DNA of 64,000 nt, taken from the NCBI GenBank assembly GCA_025462885.1, contig JAOAPN010000012.1:62001-126000 (forward strand), given 5' to 3'. The stretch is from Acidobacteriaceae bacterium (lineage in GTDB: Bacteria > Acidobacteriota > Terriglobia > Terriglobales > Acidobacteriaceae). This document shows, piece by piece, positions 1 to 9,352 of this stretch (the stretch's first letter is position 1; each line of letters begins with the position of its first letter). A program made the translations under genes and the position numbers. The notes under the pieces are model-generated. The model did no database searches. It had not been told where the DNA came from and worked only from the letters and a program-made list of their open reading frames with translations.

Positions 1-1
1 C

Positions 2-145
<144 letters not shown>

Positions 146-147
146 CG

Positions 148-543
148 ATGCCACAAAGATCCGCAGGGCAATTATTCAAGAGCTACTTCTTCTGGGCCTA
201 CGAACGGGGCAGCTTTCACTATGACGTCATGGTGACGCTGATCTTGATTTTTCTGTTCCTGTCGCCGCACTTCGTCGACTTCAAAGATCGCCTCGTTGAG
301 ACGGTCGCCCTGCACGCGAGTGAGGTACTGGTGAAAGAAGCCGGGACGGTCGGAACCAGCAGCCGCTTCGTCTACCAGATTCGTGCGGATGAGATTGGCG
401 GGGCAAAATCAGATACCGAGATTCGAGCTGCGATTCTAAGGGCGGTTGAGCCGATCTCAGGAGAAGTGACCCTGGAGCGTTATCAGGCGGTAGTCGACGC
501 GCAGGGCCGGGTCGTGGCGTACGACGCATGGGTACTTCGGTAG
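148..543 (+). CDS. Small single-span membrane protein, function unknown
   Basis: A 131-residue protein that I do not recognise. Residues about 25-45 form one hydrophobic segment (VMVTLILIFLFL) after a short N-terminal part rich in aromatic and basic residues. The remaining 85 residues are soluble and mixed alpha/beta in character, ending in a VVAYDAWVL motif. The predicted topology is a short cytoplasmic N-terminus, one membrane anchor and a periplasmic domain. The start ATG is 2 bp past the serS stop, with an AGGAG ribosome site at 137-141. The downstream gene is a LolA-like lipoprotein carrier, so an envelope role is possible, but this is inference from position only. Confidence 0.75.
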   Translation: MPQRSAGQLFKSYFFWAYERGSFHYDVMVTLILIFLFLSPHFVDFKDRLVETVALHASEVLVKEAGTVGTSSRFVYQIRADEIGGAKSDTEIRAAILRAVEPISGEVTLERYQAVVDAQGRVVAYDAWVLR

Positions 544-615
544 TCCGAAGTAGAGACGAATGCATCTAAAGAAACGCGGGCCGGGACACTTTACCGGGAC
601 CAACGGAGTCACTAA

Positions 616-1335
616 GTGCAGATGAACTTTCTGAGATCAAACGCTTTTGCTGCTTTTACTCTGACTGCCGCGCTTACGGGGATCCTGAGTCTAGCTCCTG
701 CCAAAGCTTCGGCGGCGGATACTCCTCGGCTGACTGATACGATCCATAAGTTGGATACGGCGAGTGCGAAGTTCCAATCCGCACAGGCTGACTTCAAAAA
801 GGATCTGTATGAGCGCGTAGTCAGGGACACGACAACCCAGACCGGCAACATCTACTTCGTCCGGAAGGGCCCCGCGACGCAGATGGGGGCGAAGTTCGCG
901 ACCCCGGCGGTCAAACTGGTGGAGTTCAAGGATGGCATGTTGAAGCTGTACGATCCGGGAACCAACCATCTCCAGCCGTATGCGAGCGGCGATAACAGGG
1001 CTCGCTTCGAGAGCTTTCTGACGCTAGGGTTTGGCGGTAGCGGGCAGGATTTGATAAAGGCCTGGACCGTAGACGATCAAGGTTCGGAGTCGATTAATGA
1101 CGGTAAGGGAACCCTGGCAGTCGAGAAATTGGTCCTGACTCCAAAAGATCCGAGCGTCAAAAACACCTTCACCCAGGTCACCCTGTGGGTGGATCTGGAT
1201 CGCGGCGTATCACTGAAGCAGGAATTTCTGGCTCCTTCCGGGGATAAGCAGACTGCGTTTTACACCAACATCAAGTACAACCAGAAGGTAGATTTGAAGC
1301 CGTTCGAGATCAAGTGCAAAGGGAGTTGCAGCTAA
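616..1335 (+). CDS. LolA-like outer-membrane lipoprotein carrier protein
   Basis: A 239-residue secreted protein. A signal peptide runs from residue 1 to about 34, ending near AKASAADT. The mature part has the LolA layout: an amphipathic first helix in which the substrate-binding barrel begins, then repeated beta strands of the type GNIYFVRKGP, KLVEFKDGMLKLYDPG and VTLWVDLDRG. LolA proteins shuttle lipoproteins from the LolCDE exporter to the outer membrane. GTG 616 is preferred over ATG 622 because GGAG at 605-608 is spaced 7 nt from it. Genes for a Lol-type permease and ATPase are in the same window at 56-58.9 kb but not adjacent. The 3' end overlaps the convergent glycosyltransferase gene by 4 bp. 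Confidence 0.75.
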   Translation: MQMNFLRSNAFAAFTLTAALTGILSLAPAKASAADTPRLTDTIHKLDTASAKFQSAQADFKKDLYERVVRDTTTQTGNIYFVRKGPATQMGAKFATPAVKLVEFKDGMLKLYDPGTNHLQPYASGDNRARFESFLTLGFGGSGQDLIKAWTVDDQGSESINDGKGTLAVEKLVLTPKDPSVKNTFTQVTLWVDLDRGVSLKQEFLAPSGDKQTAFYTNIKYNQKVDLKPFEIKCKGSCS

Positions 1336-2870
1336 GCTTTGGCAGACCGGATGGGGCCGCTTTCCGTTGTCTGGTACGAACTGCCGAAGAGGGCTGCTGC
1401 CGCCACGATCAGAATCGGAAAAAACTCCAGCGTGTAGCGAGGCTCGGAGTTATCCAGCGTCAGCAATAGAGCAGCACGGAGCGCGATGGAGGCGATCATC
1501 GCCCAGGCTAAAGGAGCCTGGGCGTTCCAGAATTCTCCATTGCGGTTAGCGCGATACCAGCGGCGCAGCCCTAGCCCAGCAAGAACAAAATAAGCAAGGT
1601 TCAGAGCCGCGAAGGTAGTGGCGAAGACAGTCTGGCCCGGGTGGTCTTTGAACTTCCACCACTCCAGCGCAATGGGCAGCATTTCGGTCCGCGGACGGAG
1701 CGCCATGTTCAGCAGGCGCGCGACGGGAAGGGCGACGTAGAAGCGGATGGGGTTGGCTTCAATGCGCTGTTCGGCGAGCGCATTGAAGCAGGCATCGAGG
1801 CCAGGTGTGGGGGTGTAGGTCTCGTTGTACTCGGCAAGCAGCGCGTCGGTGGCGGCATACTCCGTTTCATTGTCGAAGGCGCGCGTGGGAATATCTGCGA
1901 CGTCGATCCGGTCCCCTTCGTAGTTCCAGTAGACGTCCTCGGTGGACGTGAACTCGATGGCCCAGGTACGGTACCAGCGTTGAAATCCTAGCGGAACAGA
2001 CTCGCCCGGATCAGTCGCGTAGCGCGGGGCCAGGGGCTGGATGACGTGGAAGGTGCGCCAGTTTCGCACTGCCCAGGGGGCCAGCGGAAGTGCGACCAGG
2101 CATGCGGTTAGAACAGTTGGCCAGGATTTGCGGAGGAGACTGGTCCGGATCGTTCCTTTTGAGTGCGGCTTGGAGCTTAGTATTGAGCACAACGAGGTCC
2201 AGGCGATGGCCGGCACCACGGCGGCGGCGAGAAGTCCCTGTTCCGGACGGAGAAGGATCGCATAGGAGAGCGCGGCGGCCACAAGAAAGAGCCACCGATT
2301 GATCGGCGGCACGAGGGTGGCTTCCCTGCCCGAATCATCCAAATCCTGGGTCTCGCGCCAGCGTTGAAGTGCGTAGTAAGCGATAGCAATACAGAGAAGC
2401 GTGAGGGTCTCGGCCAGCGGAGCGGCGACGTAGCTGGCGGTAAACGGGCACAGCACACCAAGCCACAAGGCGGCACGGAAGGCGCGGGGGCCGAAGAGTC
2501 GTCCAGCCAGTGTGGCGAGGACCCAGCAGGTCACGAGGTCGAGGACAGCCTGCACGACCATAACCGCGGTGTAGTGTTCGCGTCCAAAGAGGCTGAAGCA
2601 GAGCGCGAGGAACGCAGGATAGCCTGGGAGACGAATCAGGGTGGGGAGAGGTGCAGTATAGGGGTTGGCCGGGGTGGTCTGGGTGAAGCCGTAAACGCCG
2701 TGGTCAAGCCAGTTCTTGGCGATGTCGCCGTAGACGAGCGTGTCGCCGGCGATCCGGGCGGCGTGGGCGATGAACCAGAGACGCAGGAGCAGGCCAATCG
2801 CCAAGGCGGCGGCGAGGGTGAGGCGCTGAAAGGTTTCGCTCCGGTCTTGGCTCGATACACTGCGGGTCAT
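1332..2870 (-). CDS. GT-C fold membrane glycosyltransferase (GT39/ArnT-like)
   Basis: A 512-residue polytopic membrane protein with about ten to twelve hydrophobic spans. After the first span comes a polar loop with DTLVYGDIAKNW, the acidic first periplasmic loop typical of GT-C enzymes (PMT/ArnT/GT39), which use polyprenyl-phosphate sugar donors. A large periplasmic loop of about 110 residues follows the mid-protein spans, and three more spans end the protein. Donor and acceptor cannot be read from the sequence. The gene is convergent with the LolA-like gene, overlapping by 4 bp. It is divergent from the GH18/GT2 gene across 114 bp that must carry promoters for both. Confidence 0.75.
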   Translation of the reverse strand: MTRSVSSQDRSETFQRLTLAAALAIGLLLRLWFIAHAARIAGDTLVYGDIAKNWLDHGVYGFTQTTPANPYTAPLPTLIRLPGYPAFLALCFSLFGREHYTAVMVVQAVLDLVTCWVLATLAGRLFGPRAFRAALWLGVLCPFTASYVAAPLAETLTLLCIAIAYYALQRWRETQDLDDSGREATLVPPINRWLFLVAAALSYAILLRPEQGLLAAAVVPAIAWTSLCSILSSKPHSKGTIRTSLLRKSWPTVLTACLVALPLAPWAVRNWRTFHVIQPLAPRYATDPGESVPLGFQRWYRTWAIEFTSTEDVYWNYEGDRIDVADIPTRAFDNETEYAATDALLAEYNETYTPTPGLDACFNALAEQRIEANPIRFYVALPVARLLNMALRPRTEMLPIALEWWKFKDHPGQTVFATTFAALNLAYFVLAGLGLRRWYRANRNGEFWNAQAPLAWAMIASIALRAALLLTLDNSEPRYTLEFFPILIVAAAALFGSSYQTTESGPIRSAKA

Positions 2871-2984
2871 GTAGCAGCATCATACTAATAAGAAAGAGCT
2901 AAAGGAGCAGGTGCGTTGACGCGGACCGGGCTGCTGCATACGATGGGCTTAGCCTGATTGGCGCGAGAACAACAGCCGTCCCGA

Positions 2985-5900
2985 ATGAACAAACAAGTCT
3001 TCTACGATCCGCAGCGTAAGCGCTGGAAGCGCCTGCGCTTTATCTTCGACGTCCTGGCCCTCTCCGGACTGTTGATGGGGACGCTGTTTCTCGTAGGGCT
3101 GCTGCGCATGAAGCCACTTCCGGAGCTCTTGCTGGATGCTCCGAAGCGAAACTACCGCGCGTTGGCGAACCCGACCGTTCCGCTGCTGAAACCCGGGCAG
3201 AAGCTACAGCGTTCCGCGCATCGCAAGACCGACCTAAGCCCTTCGGATGTACCGTTGAACTCGGGGGAAGGATTGCGCGCGGCGTACTACGTCGACTGGG
3301 ATCCGGCAAGCTACTCGTCCCTGAAGCAGCACGTGAAGCAGATCGACCTGCTATTTCCGGAATGGTTGCATGTGGTGACGCCCGATGGCGGACTTACCTC
3401 CTACACCATCGATAATCGGGCCTACGACGTAGTGGACGACGACGGCGAAGTACATCCCGTAGACCGCGAGAATAAGGTCGCCCGAACGATTGCGGCCGCA
3501 CGGGTCGACACTGAAATCTTCCCGCTGGTCAATAACTTCGATCCGGTGAAAGGCGTCTTCCTTCCCACTGTTGGAGAGTTTCTAGCCAGTGAAACTGCCC
3601 GTGCCAACTTTCTGAAACAGATTGACACGTTCCTTGCGGAGAATCCGAGCTATCGCGGGCTTTCGCTGGACTTCGAAGAGATTCCGTCGGATGCGCAGGC
3701 AGGATACCTGGCGCTGATCGTGGCTCTGTACAACGACTTGCATCCCCGCAATCTGCGTCTCTACGTAAACACCCCGGTGGGAGATGATGACTACAATTTA
3801 AAGGCGATCGCCGATCACTCGGATGGCATTCTGCTGATGAACTACGATCAGCACCAGACTGAGAGCGAACCTGGGCCGATCGCTTCGCAGGACTGGTTTA
3901 TCGACAATCTGCGGGCTGTGCTGAAGGTCGTTCCAAAAGAGAAGCTGATCTGCTCGCTGGGCAGCTATGGGTACGACTGGACCACGACACTGCCGGCACC
4001 CGTCGATCCGAAGAAGAAAAGTAAGGTTAAGCCGGTGGCTGAGAAGGTGCTGAATTCTCAGAACCTCTCGACCCAGGAGGCCTGGCAGGCAGCCTCCGAT
4101 TCTGAGTCGCAAGTGGAGTTGGACGAAGACTCCTTGAACGCCCACTTCGCCTACGACGATGTGGACGCGCACGTCCGGCACCAGGTCTGGTTTCTGGATG
4201 CAGTGACGGTCCTGAACGAGATGCGGGCCGCTCGGGCGCTTGGATTACAGACGTATGCACTGTGGCGGTTGGGGTCGGAAGACGACTCGCTGTGGAAGGT
4301 ATGGGACTCGCCGCTGCGCGCCGATCCGGGGAAGGATCTCGCCCAGGTTGAGCCGGGCTACGACGTCGATACCGAGGGCGAGGGCGACATCCTCAAGATC
4401 ACTCGGAAGCCGCAGCCCGGGCATCGGACCGTGACCATGGATGACGACCACGCGGTCCCGCCGGAGTACCGGTCGATCACGGACGAGTCGATGGACTCTT
4501 ACCCACTCTCGTACACGGTGGAGCAGTATGGCTACCATCCGAAGAAGGTTGCGCTGAGTTTCGACGATGGGCCGGACCCGGATTGGACCCCGCGGATTCT
4601 CGATGTCCTCAAGAAATATGGGGTACACGCGACGTTCTTCATGATCGGCGAGATCGCCGGCAACAACGTCGGCGTCATGCGGCGGGTGTACCGCGAAGGC
4701 CATGAGATTGGAAATCACACCTTTACCCATCCGGACATCAGCGAAATTTCGAATGGGCAGGTGGACCTGCAACTGAACCTGACGGAGCGGCTCTTTGCTT
4801 CGAAGCTTGGGGTGCAGCCCCTCTACTTCAGGCCTCCCTACTCCATCGATCAGGAGCCAGATACGAACGACCAGGCTGCTCCCGTCGATCGCATCCAAGG
4901 GCTGGGATATGTGATCGTCGGCAACAAGATCGATACAAACGACTGGGATGAGCATCCGCGCAAGACTCCGCAGGAGATTACGGATAGTGTCTTCCAGCAG
5001 ATCGCGTCGATGGAGAAGCGCCCCTGGGCCCGCGGCTCGGTAATTCTGCTGCACGATGGCGGCGGAGATCGCTCGCCGACGGTTGCTGCGCTGCCGGTCC
5101 TGATCCAGGCGCTTCGGGCCAAGGGGTATGAAATTGTCCCGGTGTCTGAACTACTGGGCAAGACGCGCGAACAGGTGATGCCGACCTTGACGCCGAAGCA
5201 GAGGTGGCAGGCGCGCGTGGATTCGGTTGCGTTCTTCTTCTACGGATTCTTCTCGCACTTCGTGGTGTGGATGTTCTTTGTCGGCGACGTGCTGATGAGC
5301 GCACGGTTGATTATCATCGGCGTTTTTGCGGTGATTGATCGCCTCCGAAAACGCAAGAACTTTGCTGGACCGGACTACGCGCCGCGCGTTGCGGTACTGA
5401 TTCCTGCTTATAACGAAGAGAAGGTTATCGTGCGGACGATTCGCTCGGTGATGATGTCGAACTACAAGAATCTGCGGATTGTTGTGATCGATGACGGTTC
5501 GTCAGACAGGACCTCTGAGGTCGCTCGGCTCGCGTATCCGAACGATATCGCCTCCGGCCGGCTGATTGTTTTGACCAAAGAGAACGGCGGTAAGGCGGAC
5601 GCGCTGAACTATGCGCTCGATACGCTGGAGGAAGAGGTCTACATCGGCATCGATGCCGACGGCGTCATCGCGCATGATGCGATTACCAGGCTTGTGCCGC
5701 ACTTTGCCAATCCGAAGATCGGAGCGGTGGCCGGAAATGCCAAGGTTGGAAACAGGGTCAATCTGTGGACCCGCTGGCAGGCGCTTGAATACATCACCAG
5801 CCAGAACTTCGAGCGGCGCGCTCTGGATCTGTTCGACGTAGTGATGGTAGTCCCCGGGGCCATTGGCGCCTGGCGAACGGCGGCTGTCAAAGCGGGCGGC

Positions 5901-6536
5901 GGTTATCACACCAATACCGTGGCAGAAGACGCCGACCTGACCATGAACATGCTGGAACAGGGCTACAGCGTGATCTACGAAGATCAGGCTCTGGCGTTCA
6001 CGGAAGCTCCGGTCAACGCCGATGGCCTGATGCGGCAGCGTTTCCGCTGGTCGTTCGGGATTCTGCAGGCGATCTTCAAACACCGTGGCGCCATCTCGAA
6101 ACATCGAGCGATGGGACTCTTCGCACTGCCGAATATCCTGGTCTTTCAGATTCTGCTGCCGCTGCTCTCTCCACTGATCGACCTGATGTTCGTGGCGGGC
6201 GTGATTCACTACTTCGTCGATCGATATTTCCACCCGGATACAGCGTCGACGGCCAGTTTTTACAAGCTAATTGCGTTCTTCGGAGCGTTCCTGCTGATCG
6301 ACTTCCTTGCCTCGGCGCTGGCATTTGCGCTGGAGCGCAAGCATCCGGCGAGCAAGGGTGATGCATGGCTGCTGGTCCACATCTGGATTCAGCGGTTTAC
6401 CTACCGTCAGGTCTTCTCGGTGGTGTTATTCAAGACACTGAAGCGGGCGATCGATGGGAAACCGTTCAACTGGGACAAGCTGGATCGAACGGCGCAAATG
6501 TCGGCCGAAACGGATAAACTGACAGAGAGTGTCTAG
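2985..6536 (+). CDS. Trifunctional glycoside hydrolase 18 / polysaccharide deacetylase / GT2 glycosyltransferase
   Basis: An 1183-residue membrane protein with three enzyme modules in one chain. After a short basic N-terminus and one membrane span comes a GH18-like domain (about residues 90-450), with the catalytic-type DFEE at 229-232. A NodB-type deacetylase domain (about 515-735) has SFDDGP at 525-530 and NHTFTHP at 577-583, which supply the metal and base residues. After another span, a processive GT2 domain has IPAYNEE at about 806, DAD at 890-892 and QRFRW at 1018-1022, followed by C-terminal spans. The likely role is synthesis and editing of a beta-linked amino-sugar polymer at the inner membrane. 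ATG 2985 is chosen; an in-frame TTG at 2958 would add nine residues, and neither start has a strong ribosome site. Confidence 0.88.
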   Translation: MNKQVFYDPQRKRWKRLRFIFDVLALSGLLMGTLFLVGLLRMKPLPELLLDAPKRNYRALANPTVPLLKPGQKLQRSAHRKTDLSPSDVPLNSGEGLRAAYYVDWDPASYSSLKQHVKQIDLLFPEWLHVVTPDGGLTSYTIDNRAYDVVDDDGEVHPVDRENKVARTIAAARVDTEIFPLVNNFDPVKGVFLPTVGEFLASETARANFLKQIDTFLAENPSYRGLSLDFEEIPSDAQAGYLALIVALYNDLHPRNLRLYVNTPVGDDDYNLKAIADHSDGILLMNYDQHQTESEPGPIASQDWFIDNLRAVLKVVPKEKLICSLGSYGYDWTTTLPAPVDPKKKSKVKPVAEKVLNSQNLSTQEAWQAASDSESQVELDEDSLNAHFAYDDVDAHVRHQVWFLDAVTVLNEMRAARALGLQTYALWRLGSEDDSLWKVWDSPLRADPGKDLAQVEPGYDVDTEGEGDILKITRKPQPGHRTVTMDDDHAVPPEYRSITDESMDSYPLSYTVEQYGYHPKKVALSFDDGPDPDWTPRILDVLKKYGVHATFFMIGEIAGNNVGVMRRVYREGHEIGNHTFTHPDISEISNGQVDLQLNLTERLFASKLGVQPLYFRPPYSIDQEPDTNDQAAPVDRIQGLGYVIVGNKIDTNDWDEHPRKTPQEITDSVFQQIASMEKRPWARGSVILLHDGGGDRSPTVAALPVLIQALRAKGYEIVPVSELLGKTREQVMPTLTPKQRWQARVDSVAFFFYGFFSHFVVWMFFVGDVLMSARLIIIGVFAVIDRLRKRKNFAGPDYAPRVAVLIPAYNEEKVIVRTIRSVMMSNYKNLRIVVIDDGSSDRTSEVARLAYPNDIASGRLIVLTKENGGKADALNYALDTLEEEVYIGIDADGVIAHDAITRLVPHFANPKIGAVAGNAKVGNRVNLWTRWQALEYITSQNFERRALDLFDVVMVVPGAIGAWRTAAVKAGGGYHTNTVAEDADLTMNMLEQGYSVIYEDQALAFTEAPVNADGLMRQRFRWSFGILQAIFKHRGAISKHRAMGLFALPNILVFQILLPLLSPLIDLMFVAGVIHYFVDRYFHPDTASTASFYKLIAFFGAFLLIDFLASALAFALERKHPASKGDAWLLVHIWIQRFTYRQVFSVVLFKTLKRAIDGKPFNWDKLDRTAQMSAETDKLTESV

Positions 6537-6668
6537 TTCCCACGGATAGCGATTTCGATGAGCCTTTACACGGATACCAGAGGGGTGGCCAGTCCCTCCT
6601 CTCTTTTGAAAATGATGCTCTTCCCTGCACCGAATACCGAGCGCCGTACGCGCTAGAAATGAGCCCCC

Positions 6669-8279
6669 ATGGCCACGACTTTCCTTGCCTCACCTGCTGA
6701 CTTCTCAGTCCTTGCCCCTTTTGTAAATGAAGCGTTTGTCGACTTCTCCCTCGTGGAGAACAAGCACGCGATGGAGGAGGCTTTGGCTCTCGTCGCTAGC
6801 GAGCTTGGGCATGAGTATGACATGGTGATCGGCGGGAAACGGCTGCGAACCGAAGGGAAGATCGTATCAAAGAATCCGGCGCGTCCGGCCCAGGTCGTAG
6901 GGGTGCACCAGCGAGCTGGTGCCGAGCACGCTGCAGTCGCGATGGAAGCCGCGCAGAAAGCCTTTGCAACGTGGAGCCGCGTCCCAGTGACGGAGCGCGC
7001 AGCATTGTTGTTCAAGGCCGCAGGAATGATTCGAGAGCGAAAATTTGAGTTCTGCGCGTGGCTGACCTTCGAAGTCGGCAAGAATTGGGGGGAGGCCGAT
7101 GCCGATGTAGGCGAGACCATCGACTTCCTTGAGTTCTATGCGCGCGAGGCGCTGCGACTAGATGGGACAGCTACGCCAATTCAATTCCCCGGCGAGCGAA
7201 ACAACTTGAAGTACATCCCGCTGGGCGTGGGCGCGGTCATTCCGCCGTGGAACTTCCCCTTCGCGATCATGGCAGGAATGACGGTCGCAGCGATCGTGAC
7301 CGGGAATACGGTCATTTTGAAGCCTTCGGTGGATGCTTCGACGATTGCGGCGAAGTTCTTCAGCCTGATGGAAGAAGCAGGGCTGCCGGACGGCGTCATC
7401 AATTTCTGCCCCGGCGAAGGTCCTGAGTTCGGCGGTGCAGTGGTCGCGCATCCGCAGACACGATTCGTAGCGTTTACCGGCTCGAAGGCGGTGGGGCTGG
7501 AGATTCATGAGCAAGCCGCGAAGACGCGGCCCGGACAGATCTTCATCAAGCGGACCATCCTAGAGATGGGCGGCAAGGATTCGATCATCGTCGAGAGCGA
7601 CTGCGACCTGGAAGCTGCGGTTACGGGCGTAGTCGCCAGCGCCTTCGGGTTCAACGGGCAAAAATGCTCTGCATGCTCACGGGTGATCGTGGACGTCAGC
7701 GTCTACGACGCGTTCTGCGACATGGTCGTAGAGCGAGTGCAGAAGATTAAAGTGGGCGATCCTGCGGCAAACTTTGCAGCTGGGCCGGTCATCAGCGAAA
7801 AATCCTACCGCAAAGTGTTGGATTACATCGAGATCGGCAAAAGCGAGGGCCGTCTGCTGACGGGGGGGACGCCTGTCAACACGGAGACATCTGGCTTCTA
7901 CATCGCGCCTACGGTGTTCGCGGATGTTGCTCCTACGGCGCGGATCGCACAAGAGGAGATCTTCGGGCCGGTGCTGGCGATTATCAAATCGAGCGGCCTG
8001 GATGACGCCCTGACGATTGCAAACAACACCGAATACGGGTTGACCGGAGCTATCTATTCCAGTTCGCGCGAGAAGCTTGAGCGGGCGCAGGAAGAATTCC
8101 ACGTCGGCAATCTCTACCTCAACCGCAAGTGCACCGGGGCCATGGTGGGAGCGCATCCCTTCGGCGGCTTCAACATGAGCGGCACCGACTCCAAGGCCGG
8201 CGGCCCGGACTACTTATTGCTATTTACGCAGGGCAAGAGCATCGCAGAGAAGATCGGCTTGGCCAGCGAGCAGGCATAG
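6669..8279 (+). CDS. rocA: 1-pyrroline-5-carboxylate (L-glutamate gamma-semialdehyde) dehydrogenase
   Basis: A 536-residue aldehyde dehydrogenase that oxidises glutamate-gamma-semialdehyde to glutamate with NAD+, the last step of proline and arginine breakdown. The Rossmann part shows PWNFPFAIMAG and TGNTVILKPS. The general base is Glu299 in LEMGGKD, and the nucleophile is Cys333 in GQKCSACSRV. EEIFGPVLA and the final HPFGGFNMSGTDSKAGG block are the C-terminal signatures of the P5CDH (PutA C-domain/RocA) branch. Length suits a stand-alone P5CDH with no proline dehydrogenase domain; no putA-type gene is nearby. The gene is monocistronic, with a terminator hairpin 57 bp after the stop. Confidence 0.92.
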   Translation: MATTFLASPADFSVLAPFVNEAFVDFSLVENKHAMEEALALVASELGHEYDMVIGGKRLRTEGKIVSKNPARPAQVVGVHQRAGAEHAAVAMEAAQKAFATWSRVPVTERAALLFKAAGMIRERKFEFCAWLTFEVGKNWGEADADVGETIDFLEFYAREALRLDGTATPIQFPGERNNLKYIPLGVGAVIPPWNFPFAIMAGMTVAAIVTGNTVILKPSVDASTIAAKFFSLMEEAGLPDGVINFCPGEGPEFGGAVVAHPQTRFVAFTGSKAVGLEIHEQAAKTRPGQIFIKRTILEMGGKDSIIVESDCDLEAAVTGVVASAFGFNGQKCSACSRVIVDVSVYDAFCDMVVERVQKIKVGDPAANFAAGPVISEKSYRKVLDYIEIGKSEGRLLTGGTPVNTETSGFYIAPTVFADVAPTARIAQEEIFGPVLAIIKSSGLDDALTIANNTEYGLTGAIYSSSREKLERAQEEFHVGNLYLNRKCTGAMVGAHPFGGFNMSGTDSKAGGPDYLLLFTQGKSIAEKIGLASEQA

Positions 8280-8335
8280 AAGCAAGAGGGACGCTTGGGG
8301 TTATAAGCGACATACATTTGTCCTTTGCAATACAA

Positions 8336-8367
8336 ACGCCTGTCGGGAGGAATCCGGCAGGCGTTCT
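8336..8367. terminator. Bidirectional intrinsic terminator between rocA and the convergent regulator gene
   Basis: An 11-bp stem (8336-8346 with 8354-8364, one G-U type mismatch) with a 7-nt loop. The plus strand continues with a short T-containing run. On the minus strand the hairpin is followed by TTTGTATTG, so it could stop transcription from both sides. It lies between the rocA stop (8279) and the regulator stop (8416). Confidence 0.7.
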
Positions 8368-8415
8368 GCGTTGCATCGATCTGCATAGCGGCGTCCAGCT
8401 AGCGACGAGAGTACG

Positions 8416-9072
8416 TTACGCAGTCTTTTTCTGAAGCAGGCTGCCAACCCGCGCGGCAGCGTCGGCGAGGGCGCGGTGATGGATGGTGAAGAGGGCAAGT
8501 TCGAGACGGTCGGAGACTCCGGTCTTGTCGTAGATGCTGCGCAGGTAGTTCTTGATGACCTGCTCCTTGGTACTGAGCTGGCTGGCGATATCCTTGTTCT
8601 TGCACCCCTGAACAATCAGGGAGACAATCTGCATCTCTTTGGGTGTGAGACGGTCCCGGACGCGGGAGCCGACCGTATCAGCGGCCTGCATCGTAGTCAC
8701 GTTGGCGCGCTGCTTGCAGCGCTGTCCGCGGGCGACGCTGCGGGTGCATTCGACCAGCTCCGGCCCGGTGATGCTCCGGCTGACAATACAGTCGACGAGC
8801 ACCGCGATCTCTTCAGGGACAACCTCCGCGTTTTCCGCAATAAGAATGACACGGCTCTCGGAAGCGTGTGCCTGGGCTATGAGCGCAGGCAGATCGGGTC
8901 GCAGGGTCGAGGCCACAAAGACCACAGCCCCGCGGTTTGCGTCGATCGCCGCCGCTAACCGCACGAGATCGTCGCACTGGGCGACGATGCGAATTTCCTC
9001 TTCGAGTGCGAGGACGCGGGCGGCCCCAGCCCGGAAGATAGCCTGATTATCGGCAAGTATGAGTCGGTTCAT
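8416..9072 (-). CDS. NarL/FixJ-type response regulator with degenerate receiver domain
   Basis: A 218-residue two-domain protein. Residues 1-120 have the receiver fold: an N-terminal LILADNQAIFRAG strand-helix and later beta strands. The DNA-binding domain is LuxR-type HTH (about residues 140-200) with LTPKEMQIVSLIVQGCKNKDIA and the recognition helix region VIKNYLRSIYDKTG. The receiver has lost its chemistry: the acidic pair after strand 1 is DN rather than DD, the phospho-acceptor position reads Ala54 (VVFVAST), and no lysine is seen where the conserved switch Lys should be. It is probably a constitutive or protein-controlled transcription factor rather than a phosphorylation-gated one. It is transcribed away from the receiver-TrxR gene across a 280-bp gap. 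Confidence 0.85.
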   Translation of the reverse strand: MNRLILADNQAIFRAGAARVLALEEEIRIVAQCDDLVRLAAAIDANRGAVVFVASTLRPDLPALIAQAHASESRVILIAENAEVVPEEIAVLVDCIVSRSITGPELVECTRSVARGQRCKQRANVTTMQAADTVGSRVRDRLTPKEMQIVSLIVQGCKNKDIASQLSTKEQVIKNYLRSIYDKTGVSDRLELALFTIHHRALADAAARVGSLLQKKTA

Positions 9073-9293
9073 GGCGTTCGGCCTCCTGCCGCGGGCTAAA
9101 TTCCCCTTGCAGTTCCCTCATCGGCTGCTCTGCGGGTGGAGGGAGCGGTGTCTGTAATTCGTACATCTGCCTCAGAAACCGGGTTTAAGGGAAGAACCGC
9201 TCTAGCGACGGCGAAATGGCCGGCGGAAAAGAGTATCTGTCAGCTTAACCCAGAAGTTGTAACAGGGGCAAAACTGTTTTCTGAACCTTCGGC

Positions 9294-9320
9294 GTTTGGC
9301 GGGAATCGAATGTTTGGCGG
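9294..9320 (+). repeat. Nine-bp direct repeat GTTTGGCGG upstream of the receiver-TrxR gene
   Basis: GTTTGGCGG occurs at 9294-9302 and again at 9312-9320, 18 bp apart. An 11-bp palindrome, AAAACTGTTTT, lies just upstream at 9270-9280. Both are inside the 280-bp gap between the divergent regulator (8416-9072) and the fusion gene at 9353. A regulator site is possible; no known consensus is recognised. Confidence 0.35.
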
Positions 9321-9352
9321 ATCAAAACTCTCGCTGGTGATAGAAAAGAAAG

